A DNA stretch of 64,000 bases from Ruegeria meonggei (GTDB taxonomy: Bacteria; Pseudomonadota; Alphaproteobacteria; Rhodobacterales; Rhodobacteraceae). Below, piece by piece: positions 41,336 to 51,581 of the stretch. The stretch's first letter is position 1. Each line of letters begins with the position of its first letter. Both the position numbers and the translations under genes were made by a program. Location of the stretch: positions 124,001 through 188,000 of the forward strand of contig NZ_FWFP01000003.1 in assembly GCF_900172215.1 (NCBI RefSeq). The letters run 5' to 3'. The notes under the pieces were generated by a model that was not told where the DNA came from, ran no database searches, and was given only the letters and a program-made list of their open reading frames with translations.

Positions 41336-41794
41336 CTAACCAATCGGACCGGGCAAACGCTCTTCGCTTAGCAACACGTTGGCTTCAACATCGCCTGCTC
41401 CCGGCAGGGTCATGATCCGTCGGCGCAAGACGCGCTCGAAGTCTGACAGGTCGCGCGCCACAACACGCAGGCGATAGTCATACAAGCCTAAAACATGCTC
41501 GACCGTCTGGACTTCGGGAATGGCACTAACGGCGCGTTCAAAGTCTTCCAGACTGATCTGCCCCTTGCGCGCCAGCTTCACACCAAGGAAAACCGTCACC
41601 CCGAACCCAAGCGCCTCGGCGTTCAGGCGCAGGCGGCGACCTTTGATGATACCTGCGGTTTCCAGCCGCCTGATGCGCCGCCAGGTCGCGGGCTGCGACA
41701 AGTTCAGCTTTCGCCCCAACGCCCCAGCGCTTTGCGTGGCATCCGTGGCGAGGTTGTGGAGAATTTGCCTGTCGATCTCATCAAGCTCTATCAT
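41336..41794 (-). CDS. Lrp/AsnC family regulator (second of a pair)
   Basis: A 152-residue Lrp/AsnC protein: an N-terminal HTH (IDRQILHNLATDATQSAGALGR, QPATWRRIRRLE) and a C-terminal RAM ligand-binding domain (VQTVEHVLGLYDYRLRVVARD). It overlaps the upstream Lrp gene by four bases (ATGA, 41791-41794), so the two are made together and could form mixed dimers. It is convergent with the GntR gene. Amino-acid control of the divergent ilvC is plausible from context; the ligand is unknown. Confidence 0.88.
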   Translation of the reverse strand: MIELDEIDRQILHNLATDATQSAGALGRKLNLSQPATWRRIRRLETAGIIKGRRLRLNAEALGFGVTVFLGVKLARKGQISLEDFERAVSAIPEVQTVEHVLGLYDYRLRVVARDLSDFERVLRRRIMTLPGAGDVEANVLLSEERLPGPIG

Positions 41795-42246
41795 ACGGGC
41801 AAAACCTCGTCGCTTTTGACGCGCGCGATATGCATCAGCGCTTCGATATCAGCGATATGAGGCAAGGTCAGAATGCGGTCTCGATATAGCTGTTGGTAAT
41901 GCTTCATATCCCTGGCCAACACCGACAGGCGGACGTCAACACGTCCCAGAAAGGTCTGCAATTCGATGACTTCGGCCACTTGCCGGGCGGCGGCGGTAAA
42001 CTCGTCAAATGCACGCGGTTGAGTCTTGTCCAGCGTCACGCGCAACGAAACTTCGACCGCATATCCCAGCGCGGTCCAGTCGATCACGGCCTCTTGCCCT
42101 TGAATGACACCCGCCTCCTGCATTTTTTCAATCCGCCGCCAGCAGACGCTGGCACTGATCCGAGAGCGTTCGGCCAATTCGGAAGTCGACAGAGTGGGGT
42201 CGGCCTGAAAATGGCGCAGGATTCGCCGGTCGATATCATCAAGCAT
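41791..42246 (-). CDS. Lrp/AsnC family regulator (first of a pair)
   Basis: A 151-residue Lrp/AsnC protein starting LDDIDRRILRHFQADPTLS with the HTH helix SASVCWRRIEKM and a RAM domain (VIELQTFLGRVDVRLSVLARD). Met at 42246 was chosen because upstream residues do not fit the family. It is the first gene of the pair, divergent from ilvC with 132 bases between starts, and a 10-base palindrome lies 22 bases upstream. The two proteins are clearly different from each other, so they are old paralogues. Confidence 0.88.
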   Translation of the reverse strand: MLDDIDRRILRHFQADPTLSTSELAERSRISASVCWRRIEKMQEAGVIQGQEAVIDWTALGYAVEVSLRVTLDKTQPRAFDEFTAAARQVAEVIELQTFLGRVDVRLSVLARDMKHYQQLYRDRILTLPHIADIEALMHIARVKSDEVLPV

Positions 42247-42267
42247 GAATTTTTCACTTCTACGGTA

Positions 42268-42277
42268 ATTCGCGAAT
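42268..42277. promoter_or_regulatory. Palindrome ATTCGCGAAT between the Lrp pair and ilvC
   Basis: A perfect 10-base palindrome 22 bases from the start of the first Lrp gene and 102 bases from ilvC; a candidate Lrp binding core. Confidence 0.4.
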
Positions 42278-42312
42278 AAATACTCACACTCTTGCCGATA
42301 TTTCAAGGATAG

Positions 42313-43401
<1,089 letters not shown>

Positions 43402-43422
43402 GTCTGACAGGAGTCAGCGTAG

Positions 43423-43448
43423 GGGCGGCCCAAAAGGCCGCCCTTTTT
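43423..43448 (+). terminator. Rho-independent terminator of ilvC
   Basis: GGGCGGCC (43423-43430) and GGCCGCCC (43436-43443) form a perfect 8-base stem with a five-base loop and five T. Confidence 0.95.
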
Positions 43449-43470
43449 CGTCCTGCTATCTGAGGCGCAC

Positions 43471-44373
43471 ATGGTCCATCAACCCACCTCCCGCGATTGG
43501 AGCGGCGTTATCACGCTGGGCCTGATCTGGGGCGGCACCTTTATGGTCGTTGCCATGGCTTTAGAAGGCTACGGACCGGTGACCGTCGCCACTGCGCGCA
43601 CTACGCTGGGTGCGGTGACGCTGTTGGGCCTGATGGCAGTCACCCACCGTAGAATGCCCAGCCCCTCTGCCGGGCTTTGGGGGTTCATTGTTATCATTGG
43701 TATTCTGTCCACGGCGCTGCCCTTTGTACTGCTAAGCTGGGGGCAGCAATATGTTCCGTCAGCCTTTGCAGGTCTGTCGATGGCGGCGATTCCGTTGATG
43801 GTCCTGCCGCTTGCGCATTTTTTCTCGGACGAACCCATGAACCTGCGCAGGCTGTTGGGCGTGTCACTTGGGTTTTCTGGTGCCTTGGTGCTGATCGGAC
43901 CGGGCCTGGCGCAGCTGGGAACAGGCGCAGAGCCATTGGCGCAACTGGCCTGTATCGGGGCGGCGTTCTGCTATTCCTGTGCGTCGATTTTCACCCGACG
44001 GTGCCCACCCATCGACCCGGTGACCTTGGCGGCCCTGACCCTGGTGGTTGGTGCCGTTATCCTTGTGCCGATCATGCTGGTGACCGAGGGTATCCCCGGT
44101 TGGGAGGGGACACGCCCCGGTCTGGCCATTCTGGTCTTGGGCCTTGTGCCTACGGCCTTTGCCACATTGCTGCGCGTGTCCATCATTCGCAGCGCCGGGT
44201 CTGTATTCCTGACGTTGGTCAACTACCAGGTGCCAATCTGGTCGATGGTGTTCGGCGCGTGGATTCTGTCCGAGGCTCTGCCCATACGGTTTTACATCGC
44301 ACTGGCGATGATCCTGACCGGGTTGGCGATCAGCCAGTGGTTCAGTCTGCGTAAAATGTTGACAGGGCGTTAA
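43471..44373 (+). CDS. EamA/DMT superfamily transporter
   Basis: A 300-residue membrane protein with about ten hydrophobic segments in two EamA repeats ([39 protein letters not shown]). As with other DMT permeases it is likely to export metabolites. It is not closely similar to the transporter at 4743-5630. It begins 23 bases after the ilvC terminator and converges with glmM, overlapping its stop codon by three bases (44370-44373). Substrate unknown. Confidence 0.87.
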   Translation: MVHQPTSRDWSGVITLGLIWGGTFMVVAMALEGYGPVTVATARTTLGAVTLLGLMAVTHRRMPSPSAGLWGFIVIIGILSTALPFVLLSWGQQYVPSAFAGLSMAAIPLMVLPLAHFFSDEPMNLRRLLGVSLGFSGALVLIGPGLAQLGTGAEPLAQLACIGAAFCYSCASIFTRRCPPIDPVTLAALTLVVGAVILVPIMLVTEGIPGWEGTRPGLAILVLGLVPTAFATLLRVSIIRSAGSVFLTLVNYQVPIWSMVFGAWILSEALPIRFYIALAMILTGLAISQWFSLRKMLTGR

Positions 44374-45713
44374 CCGGCAACCGCTTCGACCTCGGCCACG
44401 ATGCCATCCACGACCTGCGTCAAAAGGGCGTCGTCTTCGCATTCTGCCATCACGCGGATCAAAGGTTCGGTCCCTGATTTGCGGATCAGCAGACGCCCCT
44501 GCCCGGTCAAACGCGCCTCGGCATCGGCAATGGCAGCCTGAACCTTGGCGGCTTCAAGCGGGGTCTGCCCTTCGCCGTAGCGCACGTTTTTCAACAGTTG
44601 AGGTACGGTTTCGAACTGCACCGACAGTTCAGAGGCTTTGCGGCCCGTATGCACCATCTCGGCCAGGAAATGCAGTCCGGCCATCAGGCCATCGCCGGTT
44701 GTCGCATAATCGCTCATGACGATGTGGCCCGATTGCTCTCCGCCCAGATTGAACCCGCCGTCACGCATCCGCTCAACGACATAGCGATCACCTACTGCCG
44801 TCCGTTCAAGGCGCAACCCGACTCGGGCCAGATGCCGCTCGAGCCCGAGGTTGGACATCACCGTGGCAACCAACGCACCGCCGGTCAGACGGTCCGCCTT
44901 GGCCCAGCTGGTCGCCAGCAACGCCATCAGCTGATCGCCGTCAGCCACCTGCCCATGCTCGTCCACCATGACCACGCGATCGGCGTCTCCGTCCAGACAA
45001 ATGCCAACGTCAGCCCCGTGGGCCACAACCGTTTCTGCGGCCAGCTGAGGCTTGGTCGAGCCGCAATTAAGGTTAATGTTCTTACCGTTTGGCGCGACGC
45101 CAACCGGGATAACCTCAGCCCCCAATTCCCAAAGAACCTCGGGCGCAGTGCGGTGGGCAGCCCCGTTGGCGCAATCGACCACCACTTTCAGCCCATCCAG
45201 TCGCAGATCGCGCGACAGCGAGGATTTGACCCGCTCACCATAGCGGAAACGGGCATCGTCCACCCGGCGGGCGCGTCCGATATTCTGCGCCTGTGCAGGT
45301 TTGACGCCCTCTTCGATCAGCCGTTCAATCTCGATCTCTGCCTGATCCGACAGCTTGTAACCGTCAGGACCAAAGAACTTGATGCCGTTATCCTCGGCCG
45401 GGTTATGACTGGCCGAGATCATCACACCCAAGTCCGCCCGCATGGAGCGGGTCATCAGACCCACTGCCGGGGTCGGTACCGGACCCAGTAGCAGCACGTT
45501 CATACCGGTCGAGGTCAAACCTGCTGTCAGAGCGTTCTCTAACATGTACCCGGACAGGCGCGTATCTTTGCCAATCACCACACGGTGCACGCTGGATGCA
45601 TCCCGGCGGAAGTAACGGCCAACAGCGGCCCCGATGCGCAAGGCCATCTCGGCCGTTATCGGATGCGTGTTGGCAGTGCCCCGCACCCCGTCGGTTCCGA
45701 ACAGCTTGCGCAT
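44370..45713 (-). CDS. glmM: Phosphoglucosamine mutase
   Basis: A 447-residue enzyme making glucosamine-1-phosphate for UDP-GlcNAc and peptidoglycan. [15 protein letters not shown] starts it, the phosphoserine loop [12 protein letters not shown] has Ser102, the metal-binding DGDADRVV lies near residue 243, and GEQSGHI plus [11 protein letters not shown] complete the active site. GGAGTATTACCT precedes the ATG. It lies 35 bases downstream of folP on the same strand, an arrangement common in alphaproteobacteria. Identification is firm. Confidence 0.97.
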   Translation of the reverse strand: MRKLFGTDGVRGTANTHPITAEMALRIGAAVGRYFRRDASSVHRVVIGKDTRLSGYMLENALTAGLTSTGMNVLLLGPVPTPAVGLMTRSMRADLGVMISASHNPAEDNGIKFFGPDGYKLSDQAEIEIERLIEEGVKPAQAQNIGRARRVDDARFRYGERVKSSLSRDLRLDGLKVVVDCANGAAHRTAPEVLWELGAEVIPVGVAPNGKNINLNCGSTKPQLAAETVVAHGADVGICLDGDADRVVMVDEHGQVADGDQLMALLATSWAKADRLTGGALVATVMSNLGLERHLARVGLRLERTAVGDRYVVERMRDGGFNLGGEQSGHIVMSDYATTGDGLMAGLHFLAEMVHTGRKASELSVQFETVPQLLKNVRYGEGQTPLEAAKVQAAIADAEARLTGQGRLLIRKSGTEPLIRVMAECEDDALLTQVVDGIVAEVEAVAG

Positions 45714-45748
45714 AGGTAATACTCCACGAATTCTTGCCTGCGACCGGA

Positions 45749-46747
45749 TTACCGGACTGCGGCCCATAGGCGCAAGGCCTGAGCGGTCTCAGCGACGTCA
45801 TGAACCCTGACGATCTGCACCCCTTGTGCCAATCCCGCCAGTGCCACGGCAATAGATCCAGGTGCGCGGGCATCCTTGCGCGGCTCTTTGCCAATCTGAC
45901 CGATCAGCCCTTTCCGGGACACCCCCAGAAGGACCGGGCAGCCCAACCCATGAAACAGGCTGAGATTTTGCAGTAAGGTCAGGTTATGTGCTTCGGTTTT
46001 ACCAAACCCGATACCAGGATCGACCACGATTTGGTTCTGCGGCAACCCAAGCTGTTCCAGCCGTGCCACCTGCCCTTCCAGAAAATCATACACGTCCAGC
46101 AATACATCGTCGTATTGCGGATCGTCCTGCATGGTGGTCGGATCGCCCTGCATATGCATCACACAAACCGGCGCGCCCGTTTCGGCGCAAAAAGGCGCAA
46201 GCTGCGGATCGAACGTGAAGCCCGACACGTCATTGATCATCCCTGCGCCTGCCATCCACGCCGCCTGTGCGACGCTGGCCTTGCGCGTGTCGATGGAAAT
46301 CAGGGCGTTTGTCTCGGCGCGTATCGCTTCTATCAGGGGCTTGGTCCGGGCAATCTCTTCGTCCACGGGCACAAAGGACGCACCGGGACGGGTCGACTCG
46401 CCACCGATATCCAGAATGCAGGCCCCGTGCGAGACCATCTCTTGTGCCGACATCAGGGCGGCCTCGACCGAATTATGTACTCCACCATCCGAGAAGCTGT
46501 CAGGTGTTGCGTTGAGAATGCCCATGATCTGTGGGCGATCCATCTTGATCCCTGCAATATCCGCACGCGGTTGGGTCAGACGGTTCAGAACCTCTTCTGG
46601 GATTTGCTGTACTGAAACGATGCTGGACTTTACACCCCGACCCAATCGCTCCGCATGGGTGAACCACAAAGGTAACCCGGCCAGAAACACCGCCCCATTG
46701 GGGCACGCCGGGCCATGTTGCACCAGAGGTCGGAAATACGCCGTCAA
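45749..46747 (-). CDS. folP: Dihydropteroate synthase
   Basis: A 332-residue enzyme that joins p-aminobenzoate to the pterin in folate synthesis. [15 protein letters not shown], the first conserved loop, begins about residue 75, [11 protein letters not shown] binds pterin and phosphate, and the C-terminal [14 protein letters not shown] is intact. The N-terminal 60-70 residues are an extension seen in Rhodobacteraceae. The start is a TTG overlapping the folB stop (TTGA), so folB and folP are translationally coupled; a later ATG cannot be excluded. Confidence 0.92.
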   Translation of the reverse strand: MTAYFRPLVQHGPACPNGAVFLAGLPLWFTHAERLGRGVKSSIVSVQQIPEEVLNRLTQPRADIAGIKMDRPQIMGILNATPDSFSDGGVHNSVEAALMSAQEMVSHGACILDIGGESTRPGASFVPVDEEIARTKPLIEAIRAETNALISIDTRKASVAQAAWMAGAGMINDVSGFTFDPQLAPFCAETGAPVCVMHMQGDPTTMQDDPQYDDVLLDVYDFLEGQVARLEQLGLPQNQIVVDPGIGFGKTEAHNLTLLQNLSLFHGLGCPVLLGVSRKGLIGQIGKEPRKDARAPGSIAVALAGLAQGVQIVRVHDVAETAQALRLWAAVR

Positions 46748-47664
46748 AGCTGTGCCTGATCCACGGATACAGCACGCAGCGGGGTCTTGGGCGCGTCCGG
46801 CAATGCTCCGCCGATCACCATCATTTCGCTGGCCTCAAACGTGGCAGCAAACCACGCCGCCAAGGCCACTGCGTCCGAAGGCGCCGCTGAAGGACCATCG
46901 ACTGCATCCAGCACGATCTTAGACGGCGCCCAGACGCAGATCTGGCCGTTTTTCATGGCCCAGTCCAACTCGGTCCGCGTCGACACAACAACGCAGCGAC
47001 GATCCCGCGCGGCCAGAACCCAGGCGTTCTGTTCAATCGCCAAGAGGTCAATCCGACGCTGTGTCATCGCATGACCGGTCTGCGGTACCGCCATTTCTGC
47101 TGCTCCGACACACAGGATCAAGGGCCGCTGGCGGTGTTCCAACTGATCGATCCATCCGGTCAGGTTTGACGATGTGATGGCCTCGTTCGACAAAAAGGCC
47201 AGCCGTGGATGGGGGCGCTCTTCCTCAACCATATCGTGGTGTACGTTGTCTTTGCCGCGCACGATTTCGACGCCTAGCGCACCGGGTCCGCGATCCAGTT
47301 TTTCTATGCGAACAAAGGCTCTTACGGCCTGATGTTCAAGCAATATTCGCTCGGCCACCCGATCAGCCAGCGTTTCCAGCAGGTTCAGCCGTTCGGCCGC
47401 CAGCTCAAAGCCGATGGCCTCGGTCACTCGGTCATAGGACAGGATCCGATCGACGTCGTCATCAATCGGGTCGGTCAGAGGGCGAACCTCGACCACAATG
47501 TTAAAGCAGATCCGCTGTGTGGTTCCGCGTTCGGCCTGAAAAGCACCGATCTCAACCTCGACGATATGGTCGCGCAATGAGATGCGATCCAGAGGGCCGC
47601 GCGCCGCGGTTGCTTCGGACCGTTCGGACGGGTGCGCAAAGGCAAGACGGATTTCAGAACTCAT
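46744..47664 (-). CDS. folB: Dihydroneopterin aldolase with a C-terminal extension
   Basis: A 306-residue protein. Residues 20-140 are the FolB fold (RISLRDHIVEVEIGAFQAERG, LETLADRVAERILLE, VRIEKLDRGPGA) that cleaves dihydroneopterin. Normal FolB is about 120 residues; here an extra 150-residue C-terminal part follows (LILCVGAAEMAVPQ, RRIDLLAIEQNAW, VVVSTRTELDWAMKNGQ) with no family I recognise. It is coupled to folP by a TTGA overlap. The extension looks like an alpha/beta fold and may be common in roseobacters, but its role is unknown. Confidence 0.88.
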   Translation of the reverse strand: MSSEIRLAFAHPSERSEATAARGPLDRISLRDHIVEVEIGAFQAERGTTQRICFNIVVEVRPLTDPIDDDVDRILSYDRVTEAIGFELAAERLNLLETLADRVAERILLEHQAVRAFVRIEKLDRGPGALGVEIVRGKDNVHHDMVEEERPHPRLAFLSNEAITSSNLTGWIDQLEHRQRPLILCVGAAEMAVPQTGHAMTQRRIDLLAIEQNAWVLAARDRRCVVVSTRTELDWAMKNGQICVWAPSKIVLDAVDGPSAAPSDAVALAAWFAATFEASEMMVIGGALPDAPKTPLRAVSVDQAQL

Positions 47665-48148
47665 GCGACAGACCTTCTCGGGCTCTTTGGACTGATTTGC
47701 CCAAAATAGACGATGCGCGCGCATATATCACTGCAACAAACGCCTTTCCAGTCATCGAATGCGGCGTCAGGTGACGCGGATCATCGCAGACGCCTTGTGG
47801 CCCAACATGTGGCAGTCAACAGCGAGCTGTTCGGATTGTCCGCCTCCAGCGCTATTTACCGGGCCTCCCCTCGCTCGCGACCAGAAAGCTGAGTCACCCA
47901 ACGGCGTCGCTTCAAGCCACTACAGGGCCAGACAGGCGTGGTGGGAAGGCCCTGTGGGGCGATTTGGCGGGTGGCTTACCGGGCAAGCGGGTCAGCACCA
48001 AACCCCGATCCTATATAAGGCAGCGCCCACATTGTGGCCATCAATTGCAGGATGAGCCTGCGTGAAAACGTCGTTGCGGGCCAATCAGCCCGCAACAATG
48101 ATCATTCAACGCCCCCGCACCATCAGCCTTCCGGCGCAGGTGCGTCTA
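47665..48148. other. 484-base gap with possible structured RNA
   Basis: No convincing gene. CTACAGGGCC (47920-47929) and GGCCCTGTGG (47948-47957) form a ten-pair stem with one wobble, and GCTT/AAGC with GGTG/CACC follow near 47975-48000. A TATATA-like segment at 48013 could be a promoter. Known tmRNA, SRP or RNase P core sequences were not found. Confidence 0.35.
48073..48096 (-). terminator. Stem-loop downstream of the cell-wall hydrolase gene
   Basis: GTTGCGGGC (48073-48081) pairs perfectly with GCCCGCAAC (48088-48096). On the minus strand the stem is followed by GACGTTTT, a short T run. Confidence 0.7.
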
Positions 48149-48790
48149 TCAATTGCTCGCTGTCTGGTAGTTGTGGCGATAGAAAACATGCACGCCGATG
48201 CGCGCCGTTTCCTTGTAAACACGCGACCACGACGGGTTGACCGATGTGGTATGGTAATGCGTCGCACCTTCGGTCAGTTCTTTCGAAGCCCCGTCGATCG
48301 CAGCACGCGCGACTTTGGACACGCGCTCATAAGCTCTTTTCTCGCGGATGACTTCCTTATGACCATCGCAGGTGTAGGTGAACTGGCACTGGTATTTCTT
48401 GCCTGTTCCCTGCTTGATCACGCCGCACAGCGAATCCGGAAAACGACCGCTTTTGACACGATTGAGAATTACCTCGGCCACCGCAAACTGACCGCGCACG
48501 CTTTCGCCACGCGCCTCAAAATACAAGGCTTCGGCCAGGCATTTGAAATGCTCGTCCCCTTTGGCCGCAGGCTGTTGATCCAGCCAGTCCTTCGAGTACG
48601 AAACTTTTTTCGGTTCAAGCGGCTTTCCGGGCTTGAACAAGCTCAGATAATCGCGGAAATTCTGAACAGGCAGTTCACCACGTGAAACCAGCTCAGTCTT
48701 GGCAGCATTGGTCGCTTTCCTTTCGGCGAACGATGCACTCGGCAGCACAGTTGCTGCCATGACGGCAACAGCCAGTATATATCTTAGCAT
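48149..48790 (-). CDS. Secreted cell-wall hydrolase (SleB-like)
   Basis: A 213-residue protein with a signal peptide (LAVAVMAATVLPSASFA, residues 6-22) and a SleB/CwlJ-type hydrolase domain: CLAEALYFEARGESVRGQ, EVILNRVKSGRFPDSLCGVI and GATHYHTTSVNPSW. These enzymes cut peptidoglycan, and in non-spore-formers probably help remodel the wall. ATG at 48790 was chosen for the signal peptide. An inverted repeat CGTCAA/TTGACG lies 124 bases upstream. It is bracketed by non-coding gaps and is probably monocistronic. Confidence 0.87.
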   Translation of the reverse strand: MLRYILAVAVMAATVLPSASFAERKATNAAKTELVSRGELPVQNFRDYLSLFKPGKPLEPKKVSYSKDWLDQQPAAKGDEHFKCLAEALYFEARGESVRGQFAVAEVILNRVKSGRFPDSLCGVIKQGTGKKYQCQFTYTCDGHKEVIREKRAYERVSKVARAAIDGASKELTEGATHYHTTSVNPSWSRVYKETARIGVHVFYRHNYQTASN

Positions 48791-48913
48791 CAGATAACCT
48801 CGCACAGGCACATTACGCGCCAAACCCTCCCCCGGCGGGCGCGAGAAGGCTCATACCGAAATGAAACGGAAACGTCCAGTTCTGATGGAAACGCAAGTGG
48901 AAAATCGCCGTAA

Positions 48914-48931
48914 CGTCAAAAAAAATTGACG
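48914..48931. promoter_or_regulatory. Inverted repeat CGTCAA-N6-TTGACG
   Basis: A perfect 6+6 inverted repeat in a run of A, 124 bases upstream of the hydrolase gene start and 46 bases past the ppdK stop. It may include a TTGACG -35 box. Confidence 0.35.
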
Positions 48932-48976
48932 ACAGCGCCTCTCAACAACTACTATTCCTAGGGTAAAAGGGGACTG

Positions 48977-51517
48977 TCAACCCCCAAGTCTGGACGAAAT
49001 TGCCAGTTGAGCGGCAGCCAGCCGAGCGACAGGCACCCGGAAGGGCGAGCAAGAAACATAGTCAAACCCCAAATCGCGACAGATGGCGATTGATTCGGGG
49101 TTGCCGCCGTGCTCGCCACAAACGGAAAGCGTAACGTCCGGTTGCGCCTGCCGTCCGCGTTCAGACCCGAGTTTCAGCAATTCGCCCACCCCATCAGCGT
49201 CAAGGACGTGAAACGGATCTTCGACAAAGACACCCTGGCGGACATAGGCCGACATGAACCGGCCAGCATCATCGCGCGACAGCCCATATGTCATCTGTGT
49301 CAGGTCGTTAGTGCCAAAACTCAGGAATGAAGTTTGCGGAGCGATCTCATCCGCGCGCAGGCAGGCGCGTGGCGTTTCAACCATGACCCCCAGGCGGTAT
49401 TCAAACTCCACCCCTTGCTCCGAGGCCACCGAGGCCGCAACCGAATCGATCCGCGCTTTGACCAGTTCGACCTCGCGCTTGGCGGAAACCAGCGGTATCA
49501 TCACCTCTGGCACAATAGGCGCACCGTTTTTGCTGGTTTCAAGTGTGGCCTCAAAAATAGCCCGCGCCTGCATGTCATAGATTTCGGGAACAGTGACACC
49601 AAGACGGACACCGCGCAGACCCAACATCGGGTTATATTCCGTCATGGCCGCGACACGGCGCTCAACATCCGAGACCGGCAAGTCCAACGCCTCGGCCAAT
49701 TCACGTTGACCGCTGCGTGTGGTCGGCAGGAATTCGTGCAGGGGCGGGTCAAACAGGCGGATACACACGGGCTGGCCTTCCATGATCCGGAACAGCTGCA
49801 CGAAATCCTCACGCTGCATCGGCAACAACCGTTCCAACACCGCGGCGCGACCCGAGGAGGTTTGCGCAAAGATCATCTCACGCATCACAATCAGGCGGCC
49901 GGGGTCAAAAAACATATGCTCGGTCCGGCACAGACCTATCCCTTCTGCTTTAAAATTGCGGGCCGTCTGCGCATCGGCCGGCGTGTCAGCGTTGGCGCGT
50001 ATGGCGATGTCACGTTCGCTATCGGCCCAGCCCATAAGTGTTTGAAAACAATCGTCTAATGCGGCCTCCAACATGGCGGGTTGTCCGGCCAGAACCTGCC
50101 CCGACGTGCCGTCAATCGTAAGGATATCGCCGGTTTTGAACACACGCCCATCAGAGGCGGTCAGCAGCTTTTTCCGAGTCTGGAAACGCATGTCCAAGGC
50201 CCCGACGATACAGGGTAGACCCAGGCCCCGCCCAATCACCGCCGCGTGGCTGGTCATACCGCCCTTTTCGGTCAGCACCGCAACAGCCGCATGCATTCCG
50301 CGCACATCCTCGGGCGCGGTCTCGCGCCGGACCAGAATGCAGGGCTCTCCTCGGGCTGCGCTGGCCTGCGCCTCGGCAGCCGTGAACACAAGTTTGCCGG
50401 TTGCCGCGCCAGGGCTGGCAGCGATACCTGTGGTCAGAACATCTCGGCGCGCTTCGGGGTGGACCTGTCGATGCAGTAACTCGTTCAAAGAATGCGGATC
50501 GACCCGCATCACCGCCTCTTGCGGGGTAATTATGCCATCTTCCGCCAAACGCACCGCGATCCGCATCGCCGCCCGCGCACTGCGTTGCACGCGCACGCCG
50601 TCCAGAATATGCACATGGCCGTTTTCGATCACGAACTCGACCTGCATTTCTTCCTTCAGCTTGACCCGCATCAACGCCGCATGGGTCTTGAGATCAGCAA
50701 ACGCCGTCGGTGCCACCTCTTCCAAAGACTTACCGCGCGGGTCCTTTTCCAGATACAGCGCGGCCACGCCCGCACCCAGTGCATCCCGACCCTGGCTTTG
50801 GCTCAGATAGCGACCCGTTAGCTGTGGCATTCCCGTTGTAGGATCAATCAGTTGCAGTACACCTGATCCGCATTCGCCCTGCCCGACACCGGGGATCATT
50901 TCCTGAATGACAAGGCCCAGCCCCGCATCCACAGGAGCCCCCTTGGCCTGTCGCAGCAACCGGGCCGATGTGCCATCCCAGGCCCGCGCCATCGACCGCA
51001 GAACGGCAATCAACTGCTCGCCCCGGTCCTGAGGAAAGGCTTCGTCGGTCTCATCCTCATAGGCCCGCAGCGATTGCTGCAATCCTTCGCGCCCATCTGC
51101 ATCTATGTCGTCAAACACATCCGCATCCAGCCGCGCGACGTGAACCGCGTAGCTTTGGACAAAGCGCAGGTACAGCGCGGCGGCGGCCTCACCACCCATC
51201 GAATCCGACAGGTCCACATAGCGCGCGTCATTCATCCCGATGTTCAGGATCGCCCCGGGGCCTCCCCAGTCGGGGTCCTCCGAACTTGGTCGGACGCACA
51301 GCAAAGCGGTCTGATCGAACTGATCCAGGATAACCGCTATATCAGGCACCTGCCCTTTAGCGATCCGTTGCACCGCGTCAAACGATAAAGCAACCGTACG
51401 GGGCACTGGCATTTCCAGCCGGACCAGCCGTTGCAAGCATTTCGCCCGCCCACCATGAGAGTTGGCGGCAACGGGCGCATCGGATGTTATCAGAGTGGTA
51501 TGCGGGTTATTCTGCAC
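48977..51517 (-). CDS. ppdK: Pyruvate phosphate dikinase (PEP-utilising enzyme)
   Basis: An 846-residue dikinase interconverting pyruvate + ATP + Pi and PEP. The N-terminal ATP-grasp region is present (HGGRAKCLQRLV, VRPSSEDPDWGGPGAILNIG), followed by the phosphohistidine swivelling domain (TEKGGMTSHAAVIGRGLG) and the PEP/pyruvate barrel with MVETPRA, SFGTNDLTQMTYG and catalytic Cys in SVCGEHGGNP. The length is about 40 short of typical PPDK, mostly in the N-terminus. It lies 65 bases after glyS in the same orientation, a Rhodobacteraceae arrangement. PEP supply for gluconeogenesis is the likely role. Confidence 0.9.
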   Translation of the reverse strand: MQNNPHTTLITSDAPVAANSHGGRAKCLQRLVRLEMPVPRTVALSFDAVQRIAKGQVPDIAVILDQFDQTALLCVRPSSEDPDWGGPGAILNIGMNDARYVDLSDSMGGEAAAALYLRFVQSYAVHVARLDADVFDDIDADGREGLQQSLRAYEDETDEAFPQDRGEQLIAVLRSMARAWDGTSARLLRQAKGAPVDAGLGLVIQEMIPGVGQGECGSGVLQLIDPTTGMPQLTGRYLSQSQGRDALGAGVAALYLEKDPRGKSLEEVAPTAFADLKTHAALMRVKLKEEMQVEFVIENGHVHILDGVRVQRSARAAMRIAVRLAEDGIITPQEAVMRVDPHSLNELLHRQVHPEARRDVLTTGIAASPGAATGKLVFTAAEAQASAARGEPCILVRRETAPEDVRGMHAAVAVLTEKGGMTSHAAVIGRGLGLPCIVGALDMRFQTRKKLLTASDGRVFKTGDILTIDGTSGQVLAGQPAMLEAALDDCFQTLMGWADSERDIAIRANADTPADAQTARNFKAEGIGLCRTEHMFFDPGRLIVMREMIFAQTSSGRAAVLERLLPMQREDFVQLFRIMEGQPVCIRLFDPPLHEFLPTTRSGQRELAEALDLPVSDVERRVAAMTEYNPMLGLRGVRLGVTVPEIYDMQARAIFEATLETSKNGAPIVPEVMIPLVSAKREVELVKARIDSVAASVASEQGVEFEYRLGVMVETPRACLRADEIAPQTSFLSFGTNDLTQMTYGLSRDDAGRFMSAYVRQGVFVEDPFHVLDADGVGELLKLGSERGRQAQPDVTLSVCGEHGGNPESIAICRDLGFDYVSCSPFRVPVARLAAAQLAISSRLGG

Positions 51518-51581
51518 TGCGGCACCTTTTGGTTTGCCCGCAGCATAAGCCCCTGCACCAGTGGCGCAAGGGCGATCTGGG

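Noticed and set aside
47665-48148. tmRNA, SRP RNA or RNase P RNA
   Set aside because: The hallmark core sequences of each were looked for by eye on both strands and not seen; left as an unknown gap.
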